A stretch of 64,000 nt of DNA from Pedobacter psychrotolerans (GCF_004340665.1 NZ_SLWO01000001.1:374450-438449), one strand, 5' to 3'. Shown: positions 26,671 to 36,416, numbered from the stretch's first letter. Made by a program: numbers and translations. The notes: a model not told the origin generated them from the letters alone.

Positions 26671-27147
26671 AAACTGAAATTGATTCAGGAACTTATTAAA
26701 TGCAATATAAGTTGCAGATAAGGGAGTGAGAAATGTCTGGTTTGGTGCTTTTAGGTTGGGGATGCTTCGTGCCTCAGCATGACAGCGTGGGGTGAGGCGG
26801 TTTTTTTAATAGCATGTTTTCATGGTGAACTTTGTGGCATTCGTCCTCCTGAACTTGATTCAAGAACTTATTAAATGCAATATAAAAGTGCAGATAAGGG
26901 AGTGAAAAGTGTCTGGTTCGGTGCTTTTAGGTTGGGGATGCTTCGTGCCTCAGCATGACAGTGTGGGGTGAGGTGGTTTTTTAATAGCATAATTTCATCG
27001 TTAACTTTGTGGCGTTCGTCATCCTGAACTTGATTCAAGAACTTATTAAATGGAATATAAAAGTGCAGGTAAGGGAGTGAGGAATGTCTGGTTCGGTGGT
27101 TTTAGGCTGGGGATGCTTCGTGCCTCAGCATGACAGCGTAGGGTGAA
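26671..27147. repeat. three tandem copies of a ~176-bp unit
   Basis: The unit recurs with the motif ATGCTTCGTGCCTCAGCAT at 26762, 26938 and 27113 (period 176 and 175). Each unit also carries AACTTATTAAATG, AAGGGAGTGA and TGTCTGGTT stretches. The copies differ by scattered bases. No coding frame runs through them. With the features at 26464 and 26580 this accounts for the gene-free 26440-27152 stretch. Confidence 0.85.
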
Positions 27148-27152
27148 CGGAC

Positions 27153-27971
27153 TTAAGCTATTCCTACCTGAAACTCATACTTCAAATACTCTCGAACATG
27201 TACACTTTCCACCACTTTCCAGGCCTTTTTCTCTGAAATAAACTCAGGAACTACCAAACCTGTATTTTTAGCGGCAGCGGTATAAAATTCTTGTCTGCTG
27301 GGGTGATCAGGAGAACAAACATTATAAATTCTGCCAAAAGCCTGTTTATCTATGATGGCCATTGCTATTCCTACTGCATCTGTTTGGTGAATCAGGTTAA
27401 CCGGAGCTAAACCATTCGGGATATTTGTTTTGCCGGCGAAGAACCGTCCAGGATTTCGGTCTGGCCCAATTAATCCCGCAAAGCGGATAATTGTGAAGTG
27501 ATCAGGCATTTCCTTTTTCAACACTTCTTCAGCTGCTAATACTGCCTTACCTGAATCTGTATCGGGCTTTGTTTCACTGATTTCAGTTACAATTTGATTT
27601 TCATCACCATAAACACTCGTGGAGCTTATCAAGATAATGTTTTCTACTTTGCCCATTGCAGCGTTAAGGATTGCTGCTATCTTTTGTGCATAATCATTTA
27701 ACTCTGGTGAATTCCGCTTCGGTGGAATACAGATCAATAAAATATCTGCATCAAAAAATTCCTGATCTGCAACGATTTGATCTGCACTGAAATTCACCAG
27801 ATATGGTTGGATGCCTTCATCGGCAAGTATAGCCAATTTATCAGGGGTAGTGGTAGAGCCTTTAACCTGATAGCCACTTGCAATAAGTTTTTTTGCAAAA
27901 GCAAGACCGAACCAGCCGCAACCTAAAATGGAAACGTTTTTGTTTGGTGCAAATTTTTGATTTGTCAACAT
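27153..27971 (-). CDS. NAD-dependent epimerase/dehydratase family protein
   Basis: A 272-residue extended-SDR-like protein. The Rossmann motif is ILGCGWFGLAFAKKL (GxGxxG, residues 16-25), as in the YeeZ-like group. ILISSTSVYGDEN contains the Ser-Thr-Tyr block of epimerases, and RFAGLIGPDRNPG follows. The substrate is unknown. I start it at the ATG at 27971, directly after a -7 box. It ends next to the 176-bp repeats. Confidence 0.85.
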   Translation of the reverse strand: MLTNQKFAPNKNVSILGCGWFGLAFAKKLIASGYQVKGSTTTPDKLAILADEGIQPYLVNFSADQIVADQEFFDADILLICIPPKRNSPELNDYAQKIAAILNAAMGKVENIILISSTSVYGDENQIVTEISETKPDTDSGKAVLAAEEVLKKEMPDHFTIIRFAGLIGPDRNPGRFFAGKTNIPNGLAPVNLIHQTDAVGIAMAIIDKQAFGRIYNVCSPDHPSRQEFYTAAAKNTGLVVPEFISEKKAWKVVESVHVREYLKYEFQVGIA

Positions 27972-27974
27972 AAT

Positions 27975-27982
27975 CAAAGATA
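27975..27982 (-). promoter_or_regulatory. -7 box three bases before an ATG, possible leaderless start
   Basis: On the minus strand this reads TATCTTTG, an exact TAnnTTTG, three bases from the ATG at 27971. No -33 TTG is apparent. Confidence 0.5.
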
Positions 27983-28013
27983 ATCCTTCTGCATTTAACT
28001 GGCAGGGGAATGG

Positions 28014-28949
28014 CTAAATATTTTGCTTTTTGTACATCGTTTCTGAAATATTTTTAATTCCATCAGCATAACTGGTGGGTTTGACATCAAAGTATTGCTC
28101 AAATTTTGAAGAATCAAACTGATAGTCATGATCATATTGATAATACATTTCTACCGTACCTGCAACCGCTTTTTTGAAAAGCCCGACTAAACGCAGCATC
28201 AGTTTATTAATGTTCGTATGTTTAGGTTCAACCTGATAGATTTGTGCGGCCAACTGCATAAATTCATTACCTGTTATGGGTTTGGCTGTAGGCAGGTGCC
28301 AGATTTGATTGTCTGATTTTGGTTCCTGTCCCAGGATGTACAGGCCCTTGCCCACATCTGGTATGTATGAAAAGTTGTGCAGCATTTTAGGATTGCCCAC
28401 CCACTGTGCGCTTTGGTTTTTTGAAAACTTATCCAGAACCATCATATCAATAAAACTGTTCATGGAATCTGCTCCATAAAAATCAGCTGCCCTTGCAATG
28501 CTGGCCTGAATATTTCCTGCGGATACTTCATCCATTACTTTGGTGGCTATGCCGGCACGTATTTCACCTTTAACGCTACAAGGATTATATGGTGTAAGTT
28601 CGGTAATCGGGCCTTTTACTAATCCATACATGTAGATGTTATCAAGAAAAATCAGGCGTGCACCAACACTTTTAACCGCCGTAATCACATTACTGATAAT
28701 TATCGGCCATTGTTGTTGCCAAATTTTTACATCGTAAATTATCCCTGCGCAAAGGTAAACCACGGTTGCACCTTTCACCGCTTCGATTACCTGCATTTCA
28801 TTTAATAAATCTGCCTGAACCCAGCTTTGGTTTTGATTGGAAACAGCAATTGGTTTTCTGCTCACCAGGCGAACGGTTTTATTCTGGGCTAGTAATTCTG
28901 CTGTAAGCGCGTTGGCACTTGGTCCGCCGGCTCCTAATATAACATACAT
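28014..28949 (-). CDS. NAD(P)-binding epimerase-like protein
   Basis: A 311-residue extended-SDR-like protein starting MYVILGAGGPSANALTAEL, with the glycine-rich GAGGPS loop in place of the normal GxxGxxG. VYLCAGIIYDVKIW and LIFLDNIYMYGLVKGP follow; the Tyr of DNIYMYG matches the catalytic Tyr position of epimerase-like proteins, but the following Lys is less certain. It lies 43 bases before the other epimerase-like gene, and the Crp-type gene follows upstream, so it may be regulated by it. Confidence 0.82.
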   Translation of the reverse strand: MYVILGAGGPSANALTAELLAQNKTVRLVSRKPIAVSNQNQSWVQADLLNEMQVIEAVKGATVVYLCAGIIYDVKIWQQQWPIIISNVITAVKSVGARLIFLDNIYMYGLVKGPITELTPYNPCSVKGEIRAGIATKVMDEVSAGNIQASIARAADFYGADSMNSFIDMMVLDKFSKNQSAQWVGNPKMLHNFSYIPDVGKGLYILGQEPKSDNQIWHLPTAKPITGNEFMQLAAQIYQVEPKHTNINKLMLRLVGLFKKAVAGTVEMYYQYDHDYQFDSSKFEQYFDVKPTSYADGIKNISETMYKKQNI

Positions 28950-28970
28950 ATTTTCGTGTTTTAATATCAC

Positions 28971-28978
28971 CAAAAATA
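28971..28978 (-). promoter_or_regulatory. -7 box of the epimerase-like gene
   Basis: On the minus strand TATTTTTG, an exact TAnnTTTG, 21 bases before the ATG at 28949. This placement supports that ATG over an in-frame TTG at 28973. Confidence 0.6.
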
Positions 28979-29036
28979 GCTGTGGGATGAGGTTTAAAAC
29001 GTTAACAAAAGATAAGGTTTTGATTTAATACGGAGA

Positions 29037-29642
29037 TTAGGCGTGTACCTTTAAGGTTCTCTTTCTAATTCTCGAAAGCGACACGGGTGTGATCCCCAAA
29101 AAATTAGCTACATAATGCTGAGGGATGCGCAGAAATATTTCGCCGGCATTCTTCTGCATATCGAGATAGCGTTCTTCAGGACTTTGAATGATAAAGCTGG
29201 CTACTCTATCTTCATAACAGCAAATATAATATTCTGCAATCCGGCGGCCAAACTGCTCAATTTTAAAGGCAATGGCCGGATTATTTTCCATGAGCTCAAA
29301 GTTCTTTTTAGAAATCAGGATCAATGTGGTTTTTTCTATCGCCTGGATATAGTTGGTATTGGGACGTCGGGTTAAAAAACTTTTGTAAGCACTCACCAGT
29401 TCATTTTCAAAGCTGAAATATCCGGTAATTTCTATGCCTTCACGAACATGAAAATACCTCATGGCGCCACGCAGAATAAAGCCCATATGATCGCAAACCT
29501 TGTCTGGAACAGCAAAAAATTCTTTTTTTTCGTAGTGCCTGAACTCGAGGTATTGCTTAAAAATTTCCCATTCAGCATCACTGAAAGAGACAAATTTTTT
29601 CAATTCAGTGCGTAAATGATTCAGGTGTATGGTGTTATCCAT
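29037..29642 (-). CDS. Crp/Fnr-family transcriptional regulator
   Basis: A 201-residue regulator. Residues about 20-120 form a cyclic-nucleotide-binding-type barrel (FFAVPDKVCDHMGFILRGAMRYFHV, then ITGYFSFENELVSAYKSF). The C-terminal helix-turn-helix is IPQHYVANFLGITPVSLSRIRKR. This is the small Bacteroidota Crp type, whose members often lack cAMP contacts. It sits 87 bases upstream of the epimerase-like gene on the same strand, which makes that gene a plausible target. Confidence 0.9.
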   Translation of the reverse strand: MDNTIHLNHLRTELKKFVSFSDAEWEIFKQYLEFRHYEKKEFFAVPDKVCDHMGFILRGAMRYFHVREGIEITGYFSFENELVSAYKSFLTRRPNTNYIQAIEKTTLILISKKNFELMENNPAIAFKIEQFGRRIAEYYICCYEDRVASFIIQSPEERYLDMQKNAGEIFLRIPQHYVANFLGITPVSLSRIRKRTLKVHA

Positions 29643-29688
29643 GGTGGGTATTAAAGGCCTTATTTTTACAGACTAAGATAGTGAATTT

Positions 29689-30270
29689 CTATCCTTTATC
29701 CAGGTGATAACAAGCACGGCAACGCGGCTCGTAACTTTCTTTTTCACCTAATAGAACGGTCGAATCGTTTGCCACTGTTCTATAACTGAAAAGGGCGGGA
29801 TTACCGCAACATACACAAACGGCATTTACCTTGGTTACATGTTCTGCAATGGCCATTAAAGCGGGCATCGGACCAAAAGGTTTGCCCGTAAAATCCATAT
29901 CCAGGCCGGCAACAATTACCCGTATGCCCCGCAGCGCAAGTTTATTGCAAACATCGGGAAGTTCATTATCAAAGAATTGTGCTTCATCAATGCCCACTAC
30001 CTGGGTGTTGGTGCCTAATAATAAGATGGCTGAAGCACTGTCAACAGGGGTAGAGTTGATGGAATTTAAATCGTGAGAAACCACGGCTGTTTCATGGTAA
30101 CGGGTATCGGTTCGTGGCTTAAAAATCTCGACATTTAATTTAGCAATTTGAGCCCTTTTTAATCTTCTGATCAGTTCTTCAGTTTTGCCAGAAAACATGG
30201 AACCACATACCACTTCAATACTGCCTGAAAACTCGCCTCTCCTTCTAAAATTTTGTTCACTAAATAACAT
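29689..30270 (-). CDS. tdk: thymidine kinase
   Basis: A 193-residue type II thymidine kinase. The start [16 protein letters not shown] matches the usual Bacteroidota opening, so I use the ATG at 30270 rather than the upstream ATG at 30321. The P-loop is [15 protein letters not shown], the Mg/catalytic motif is GIDEAQFFD, and the zinc ribbon is CVCCGN ... CRACYHL. It phosphorylates deoxythymidine in nucleotide salvage. The gene is divergent from the acidic protein at 30394. Confidence 0.96.
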   Translation of the reverse strand: MLFSEQNFRRRGEFSGSIEVVCGSMFSGKTEELIRRLKRAQIAKLNVEIFKPRTDTRYHETAVVSHDLNSINSTPVDSASAILLLGTNTQVVGIDEAQFFDNELPDVCNKLALRGIRVIVAGLDMDFTGKPFGPMPALMAIAEHVTKVNAVCVCCGNPALFSYRTVANDSTVLLGEKESYEPRCRACYHLDKG

Positions 30271-30393
30271 GTCCGATCTATTATGCCCTGGTGTGTTCTC
30301 TATTAATTTAAAACCGAACAAATATCATAATTATGTGTTATTTTTGGGTACATAGTTACCAACATAAATCAGCACAAAATCCGTTTTAAGTTT

Positions 30394-31593
30394 ATGATGA
30401 ATCAGCAAAATATCTTCAAAAAAGTCGGTAGTATTTTAACAGAATTGAATGAGCAGTATGAATTTCTTGCTCAGAATCCACAACAGTTAAATCACCTGGA
30501 ACTGGAATTGTTTTTAGCTAATGCAGACTTTCTTGCTGATCATGTACGGATTGTTCAGAAGCTAAATGTGATTAATGAAAAGCCAAATCCGGTTATCAAT
30601 CAGCCTTTATTGGAAGAACAAAATACCATCATTTTACCGGAAACACCTCAAAGTTATTTAGAGGATGATCAGGCCTTTGATCCTCAGGAACTGGAAGAGG
30701 TGATTACTGCGGAGGAAAAGGAGGAACGGATAGACGTGAAACCAGCGCAGGAACTGTTAGATGATGAGGCTATAAAAAATGATATTGCTGAGAAGGTACT
30801 TGAAAAGGACTTTTTTAAGCCAGACCAGGATGACCACAGTTTTGAATTTGTTTTAGGAAATCACAGTGCTGATGATCAATTTGATTATGAAGCCAAATCT
30901 GTTGAAGAGATTTTCGACAGGCCTTTAAGTAGGGCTGAAGAAGAGATTCTGGCACAGAAGAAAAAAATACATGAAAAAGAAGAGGCGCCTTTAACTACCC
31001 AGGATGAGGCTGTATTGAATGAAGAAGATGAAATTGGTCCGGAGCCTTTTTTAATTGAACATGAAGCGGAGGTTGAACCGAAAGTTCCTGAAACCATTGA
31101 GCCTATTGTTTTTGCGGAAGAGCCTTTAATTGAAACGCCTATTGCAACGACATCTGAACCGATACCTTCGCTTAAAGATGTCGAGATGGATGAGCCTATC
31201 ATTTCTCCGCCAGTATATGATAAACCAATATTTACACCGGAAGCGATTCCGGTTAAACCTACAGAACAACCCATTGTAGCTGCTAAACCCGCTCAAAGTT
31301 TAAACGATTTGCTGGCTAAAACCAATGCGCAGGGTGATGAACCGGTTAAGGCACCTATCGCTGATTTGAAACAGGCCATTAACCTTAATGAGAAAATGCT
31401 TTTTATTAAAGATTTATTCAAAGGATACAATCTGGCTTATTCGGAAGCAATCGATATCGTTAACAAAATGAACAGCTTTGAAACAGCCAATAACTTTTTG
31501 CAAAGCAATTATGCGATGAAGTATGATTGGGCCAGTAAACAGGCAACTGTTGATCAGTTTTATGAATTATTGAACAGAAGATTTAGTAAATAG
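30394..31593 (+). CDS. acidic protein of unknown function with conserved ends
   Basis: A 399-residue protein of three parts. Residues 1-60 are a likely helical domain (NIFKKVGSILTELNEQYEFL, then NADFLADHV). Residues 60-300 are a disordered linker rich in Glu, Pro, Ile and Asp. Residues 310-399 are a second conserved helical domain (LNEKMLFIKDLFKGYNLAYSEAIDIVNKM). No catalytic or membrane motif is seen. I do not recognise a function; the two-ended architecture suggests a scaffold or adaptor. Low-complexity GGTTAG repeats follow the stop. Confidence 0.75.
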   Translation: MMNQQNIFKKVGSILTELNEQYEFLAQNPQQLNHLELELFLANADFLADHVRIVQKLNVINEKPNPVINQPLLEEQNTIILPETPQSYLEDDQAFDPQELEEVITAEEKEERIDVKPAQELLDDEAIKNDIAEKVLEKDFFKPDQDDHSFEFVLGNHSADDQFDYEAKSVEEIFDRPLSRAEEEILAQKKKIHEKEEAPLTTQDEAVLNEEDEIGPEPFLIEHEAEVEPKVPETIEPIVFAEEPLIETPIATTSEPIPSLKDVEMDEPIISPPVYDKPIFTPEAIPVKPTEQPIVAAKPAQSLNDLLAKTNAQGDEPVKAPIADLKQAINLNEKMLFIKDLFKGYNLAYSEAIDIVNKMNSFETANNFLQSNYAMKYDWASKQATVDQFYELLNRRFSK

Positions 31594-31596
31594 GGA

Positions 31597-31690
31597 AGTT
31601 GGTTAGATGGTTAGATGGGTTAGGGGTTTAGAAGGTTAGTTGGTAGGGGGGAAGTTGGTTAGAGGGTTATGGGGCTAGATAGCGAGGTTA
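31597..31690. repeat. GGTTAG-rich low-complexity tract
   Basis: Many imperfect GGTTAG, GGTTAGATGGTTAG and GTTGGTTAG words directly after the stop of the acidic-protein gene. It is the same type as the tract at 2254-2301. Confidence 0.75.
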
Positions 31691-31739
31691 GTGAGTGAGG
31701 AAAAAGGGTTAGGGTTGTATGCTATTTTTGTTTTATTGC

Positions 31740-33002
31740 TTAGAAAAACCCCATTCTGTTTGAATCGAGTTTTAGAAAGATGAATAACAATATGGTGAAA
31801 CTCCAGAGGGAGGAACCACCATAACTAATCAGGGGCAATGGAATTCCAATTACGGGAATAATGCCAATCGTCATGCCGATATTGATAAATACGTGGAAGA
31901 AAAGAATGCAGGCTACACTATAACCGTAAACCCTGGAAAAGGTAGATCTTTGTCTTTCTGCCAGATTGATTAACCTTAATAGCAGGAAAATATACAGGGC
32001 AATAACAATCGAACAGCCTAGAAATCCCCATTCTTCACCGATAGTAGAGAAGATAAAATCGGTACTTTGTTCTGGGACATAGCCATATTTGGTTTGCGTA
32101 CCTTCTAAGAAACCACGACCTGTTACCTGTCCGGAGCCAATGGCAATTTGGGATTGAATCACATTATAACCCGCACCTCTGTTATCTGTTTTAAGGCCTA
32201 ACATCAGCTCAATTCTGCTTCTTTGGTGCGGAGCCAATACCTTTTCATAGGCCACTTTAATTAGGAATAAGTATCCTATAGCCAATACTGTAACCAAAAC
32301 AGTAGAGAAAATTATTTTCTGTTTCCTGCGGTTATTGTAGATAAAGAGGCCGGCAACTGCGGTGATAATGAGGATAAGAATGTATGTTGGCACCAGGAAA
32401 TCTGCAATAAACAATACAATCATTCCCAGGAATATCAATAGAAAATAACCTGATAAACCTTCCCGGTATAGGGGAAACATAAAGGCTAAAAATACTAATG
32501 CAGAGCCTGTATCTGGCTGAAGCATAATTAATACTAATGGTGCCCCAACAATTAATGCGGCTATGGCAATGGATTTGAAATCTCTAAACTTCGGGTTAAA
32601 ACTACCTACATACCTGGCGAGAAGCAGTGCCGTGCCAAACTTGGCAAATTCTGCTGGTTGTAGCTTAAAGGAGCCTATGGCAATCCATGCCTGATTCCCG
32701 GCAACCTTATTTCCAATGACTAAAACGGCCAGCAAAAGCAGTAATGTGCCTCCATAAATAAAAGGGGAAAATACATTAAATACTCTCCCATCGAAAAGTA
32801 ATATCGAAAGGCCAAGCACCAGGCCTGTTAGCACGTAAATTAATTGCTTTCCGTATAGGGTATTGAAATTAAATACAGATGACTTTTCAGGAGGAACGGA
32901 AGCGAAAATATTAATAAAACCAACTGCACAGAGGGCAATATAAATTAAAACAGTAATCCAGTCTACATTAAAAAAGAAACGATTTCCCTGTTGTTGCTGC
33001 AT
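31740..33002 (-). CDS. rodA: rod-shape peptidoglycan polymerase RodA
   Basis: A 420-residue SEDS-family membrane protein with about ten helices. The signature features are the WITVLIYIALCAVGFINIFAS opening, LQPAEFAKFG (near residue 120), MLQPDTGSALVF (the catalytic Asp region), RSRIELMLGLKTDNRGAGYNVIQSQIAIGSG and the ending IPLPLISYGGSSLW. It polymerises lipid II with PBP2, whose gene lies one base upstream in this operon. Confidence 0.96.
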   Translation of the reverse strand: MQQQQGNRFFFNVDWITVLIYIALCAVGFINIFASVPPEKSSVFNFNTLYGKQLIYVLTGLVLGLSILLFDGRVFNVFSPFIYGGTLLLLLAVLVIGNKVAGNQAWIAIGSFKLQPAEFAKFGTALLLARYVGSFNPKFRDFKSIAIAALIVGAPLVLIMLQPDTGSALVFLAFMFPLYREGLSGYFLLIFLGMIVLFIADFLVPTYILILIITAVAGLFIYNNRRKQKIIFSTVLVTVLAIGYLFLIKVAYEKVLAPHQRSRIELMLGLKTDNRGAGYNVIQSQIAIGSGQVTGRGFLEGTQTKYGYVPEQSTDFIFSTIGEEWGFLGCSIVIALYIFLLLRLINLAERQRSTFSRVYGYSVACILFFHVFINIGMTIGIIPVIGIPLPLISYGGSSLWSFTILLFIFLKLDSNRMGFF

Positions 33003-33003
33003 A

Positions 33004-35010
33004 TTATTTTTGGATTACAGGTTTATCGGTTAATACTGTCTTTAATTTTTTTGGTTTGGTAGAAACAGTTTTTGTTGTTGCAGATCTCAATTTAAGGCTA
33101 TCTTTTAATTTTTTTATTGAATCAAGCTTTTTAGCTGAAATGCTATCTCCTTTTAATGGTTTTGGTTTTTTAGTTTTATCAATGATGGCAGGCAATAGAT
33201 TGGTTTCTGCAAATGCTTTAACTGTATAACCATTTGCCTTTGGTTTAATGGAATCTGTTAAATATTTTTCTACAATAAAACTGGATATTGGTGCTGCATA
33301 AGATCCACCAAAACCACCATTTTCTACAATCACTGCTATGGCAATTTTAGGGTTATCCATTGGTGCAAAGCCTATAAATACAGAGTGATTTTTACCGTGT
33401 GGATTTTGTACGGTACCTGTTTTACCGCACATCAGGATATTTGGAATTCTTGATTCCTTTGCTGTCCCCCACGGACTATTTACTGCATCTCTCATGCCTT
33501 CTATAACTGGCTGAAAGTATTTTTCATCTATACCTACATAGTTTTTCTCCAGGTATTCTTTTTTAACAACCTTTTTATCGCCGATACCTTTAATTAAATG
33601 GGGTTTTAGATAATAACCGCGGTTTGCTATTGCTGCCATTACATTAGCCATTTGGAGCGGTGTGGAGGTGATTTCTCCCTGGCCAATCGCTTGAGAGATG
33701 ACTGTAGTATATCCCCAGCGTTTGCCGTAAATTTTATCGTAATGATCTGCCTGATAAAAGATTCCCTTTTTTTCGAAGGGCATGTCTATGCCTAATTTTT
33801 GTCCGAAGCCCCATTTTGCAATCTGATCATGCCAGTGAGCATAGGTCTGACGTTGATTTTTCATTCCATTCTTGGTGATGATATTCTGAAAAACGTGACA
33901 GAAATAGGTATTACAACTTCTGGCAATTCCCCGCTGCATATTAATGGTGCCATCAACGTGTTCGCATTTTACCCTATGATTTCCGGCTTGGTAATATCCG
34001 GGACAGGTGAAGGTTGTATTCGGATCTATAGCGCCATCTTGTAATGCCACTAAAGCATCTACAGGTTTAAAGGATGATCCGGGTGAATATTGACCAGCAA
34101 TTGGACGAACAATTTGTGGACGATAAGGATTAGCCAATAAACCCATATAGTTTTTACCCCAGTCTTTTCCAACAAGTTGATTCGGATCATAACCTGGGCT
34201 GCTTACAAAAGCAAGAATTTCACCTGTTGAAGGTTCTATTGCTACAATGGCACCCACTTTATTTTTCATCAGTTCTTCACCAAGCCGTTGAATTCTAATA
34301 TCCAGAGAGGAGATTAAGCGATCACCGGAAACGGCATTTATATCATATTTACCTTCGGAATAACTTCCTTTAGCAATGTTTTTGGCATCGTAAAGCATAT
34401 TGATTACACCTTTTTCTCCACGTAAGAAATCTTCGTAAGAGCGCTCCAGTCCGCTTTTCCCTATAAAATCACCTGGTTTATAATAGCCTTCCGATTTTTC
34501 AATGTCATCGGGACTAACTTCCTTGACATAACCAAAAAGCTGTCCAGCAATGCTATCGGGATAGTGTCTGATGGTTCTATCCTGCGTTCTGAAACCTGGA
34601 AACCGGTACATAATTTCCTGTAGGCGAGCATAGGCCTGTACAGAAATTTGCCTTTCGAAGAAGGTGGCTTGATAATTGGATTGACCTCTGGCCTTTTTTA
34701 GCTTTTTGCGTACATCAGGTACTGAAATTTCCAGTGCTTGTGCCAGCGCCAGGGTATCAAAAGGTTTCACCTCGCTTGGGGTCACCATCAAATCGTATAC
34801 GGGCTCATTTTGAACGATCACTTTCATGTTTCGATCTAAAATGGCACCACGGGCGGGGTATTTATAAATTTTGCGTAAAACGTTGCTTTCGGCAGAAAGG
34901 AAGTATTTATCACTCACTACCTGGATATAAAATAATTTCCCCAGTAAAATCAGGGCAATTACAATGAATAATCCTTGAATGATATATTTTCGGTTAAATA
35001 ACTGGTCCAT
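33004..35010 (-). CDS. mrdA: penicillin-binding protein 2
   Basis: A 668-residue class B PBP. One N-terminal membrane segment (residues 10-28), then the pedestal domain starting with YPARGAILDRN, then the transpeptidase with SPGSSFKPVDAL (catalytic Ser in SxxK), SCNTYF (SxN) and GKTGTVQN (KTG). The C-terminal 60 residues are Lys-rich. It crosslinks peptidoglycan for rod elongation together with RodA. Its stop is next to the rodA start and its ATG overlaps the mreD stop by one base, so the genes are translationally linked. Confidence 0.97.
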   Translation of the reverse strand: MDQLFNRKYIIQGLFIVIALILLGKLFYIQVVSDKYFLSAESNVLRKIYKYPARGAILDRNMKVIVQNEPVYDLMVTPSEVKPFDTLALAQALEISVPDVRKKLKKARGQSNYQATFFERQISVQAYARLQEIMYRFPGFRTQDRTIRHYPDSIAGQLFGYVKEVSPDDIEKSEGYYKPGDFIGKSGLERSYEDFLRGEKGVINMLYDAKNIAKGSYSEGKYDINAVSGDRLISSLDIRIQRLGEELMKNKVGAIVAIEPSTGEILAFVSSPGYDPNQLVGKDWGKNYMGLLANPYRPQIVRPIAGQYSPGSSFKPVDALVALQDGAIDPNTTFTCPGYYQAGNHRVKCEHVDGTINMQRGIARSCNTYFCHVFQNIITKNGMKNQRQTYAHWHDQIAKWGFGQKLGIDMPFEKKGIFYQADHYDKIYGKRWGYTTVISQAIGQGEITSTPLQMANVMAAIANRGYYLKPHLIKGIGDKKVVKKEYLEKNYVGIDEKYFQPVIEGMRDAVNSPWGTAKESRIPNILMCGKTGTVQNPHGKNHSVFIGFAPMDNPKIAIAVIVENGGFGGSYAAPISSFIVEKYLTDSIKPKANGYTVKAFAETNLLPAIIDKTKKPKPLKGDSISAKKLDSIKKLKDSLKLRSATTKTVSTKPKKLKTVLTDKPVIQK

Positions 35011-35525
35011 TAGCGCGACGTTCTTCTATAGAATATAAACTCTACCAATAAAATAATAAGTAGTGTAAAGATACAACTTAAGCCGCATCTCATTAAGGTA
35101 TAACCAATTTCTGATAACCTGAATGTTTCTAAAAAGAACAGCACCAAATGGTGTGCAATCACACAAAGAAAGGCATAAAGTGAAAACCACTGGAAACCCA
35201 TATAACTTAACGATGGTTCCGGGTCGTCAATTGCGTCTCTATTTAAACTAATGGAAATAAAAGAAATCCTGACAAAGGCCAGTACGACACAGGCCGTAGC
35301 GTGTACACCCATGGTATCGTAAAAAGCATCAAGTGTTAAGCCTGTTCCAAAAGCCAGTAAATACAGCAAAATGTTTGGGATACCAAAGGGTAAAAGCAGA
35401 AGGAAGAGGATATAAATAAATGGCGTGGAAAGGTCGTAAAAACCCATATTCTTGAGCAGAAATATCTGAACAAAAAGCAGGATACACCACCTGATAATAT
35501 TTACGATTATGATTCTGCTATTCAT
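35010..35525 (-). CDS. mreD: rod-shape-determining protein MreD
   Basis: A 171-residue protein with about five membrane helices and little else, which fits MreD. Sequence is weakly conserved in this family, so the call leans on size, hydrophobicity, and its place between mreC (8-base overlap) and mrdA (1-base overlap). Confidence 0.88.
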   Translation of the reverse strand: MNSRIIIVNIIRWCILLFVQIFLLKNMGFYDLSTPFIYILFLLLLPFGIPNILLYLLAFGTGLTLDAFYDTMGVHATACVVLAFVRISFISISLNRDAIDDPEPSLSYMGFQWFSLYAFLCVIAHHLVLFFLETFRLSEIGYTLMRCGLSCIFTLLIILLVEFIFYRRTSR

Positions 35526-36357
35526 TCGGTTTCACTAAACTTTCTAAAGCTTTTTGTTCTTCTGCCTTTTTATCTTTGATGACGTAAACGTATTGTAAAG
35601 TGCTAAAATCTGTCACTAGATTTAATTCTCCTGATAAGAAATTATCGTTGGTGGCTACATTCGGCTTCACAATTTTTCCTACAAAAATGCCGGCAGGGAA
35701 GGAGCCGTATCCTGATGTTACGACTGAATCGCCCACATACATTTTAATGTGATTGGGTACCTCTTTAATAAATGCTTTTCTAATGTCGAAATTGCCATCG
35801 CCCCATACTAAAGAGCCGAGCGCATGATTTTTCTTTAAACTTACACTAATCCGGGTGTCTTTATGTAGAAGGGATTGAATGGTTGCCAGATGCTCGGAAA
35901 CATCCCGGATTAAACCTACTACGCCGCGTTGAGGTGCAATTACGGCCATCCCGTTTTTAATTCCATCTACACTTCCTTTATTGATGGTCATGATGTTATT
36001 ACGCAGGGTAACTGAATTTTTAACCACTTTGGCTGCCAGATAGGTATATTGCTGATCGGTTAAGGTATCAATTACTTTAATGTCTTTAGCTGTATCTACG
36101 GTATTTAGCGCCAGTAACTGTCCTTTAAGTTTAGCATTTTCTGCAGCTAAACTATCGTTAACCATTCCAAGGTTTAAATATCTTTTAAAAATATTTAGTC
36201 TTTCGTAAGCTGTTCCAACAACTTCATTCGACGAATTGAGTGTTACGCTTCTTTGGTAGGCATTATTCTTTACGGTGAAGTAAATCCCAAGAAGGAAAAA
36301 AATAATAAACAAAAAAAATGCGTTGTATCTGCTGACAAAAATCCAAAGGTTACGCAT
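35518..36357 (-). CDS. mreC: rod-shape-determining protein MreC
   Basis: A 279-residue protein with an N-terminal membrane segment (residues 12-28), a coiled-coil stretch (LGMVNDSLAAENAKLKGQLL), and two beta-barrel parts including INKGSVDGIKNGMAVI and GVVGLIRDVSEHLATIQSLL, then DSVVTSGYGSFPAGIFVGKI. It is the periplasmic scaffold joining MreB filaments to PBP2. It follows mreB on the minus strand, but with a foreign-looking small gene between them. Confidence 0.95.
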   Translation of the reverse strand: MRNLWIFVSRYNAFFLFIIFFLLGIYFTVKNNAYQRSVTLNSSNEVVGTAYERLNIFKRYLNLGMVNDSLAAENAKLKGQLLALNTVDTAKDIKVIDTLTDQQYTYLAAKVVKNSVTLRNNIMTINKGSVDGIKNGMAVIAPQRGVVGLIRDVSEHLATIQSLLHKDTRISVSLKKNHALGSLVWGDGNFDIRKAFIKEVPNHIKMYVGDSVVTSGYGSFPAGIFVGKIVKPNVATNDNFLSGELNLVTDFSTLQYVYVIKDKKAEEQKALESLVKPNE

Positions 36358-36416
36358 ACTAATTTACGGGTTTAGATTTACGATTTAAGATTGCCGGCAT
36401 AGTTTCCAATCCAGAT

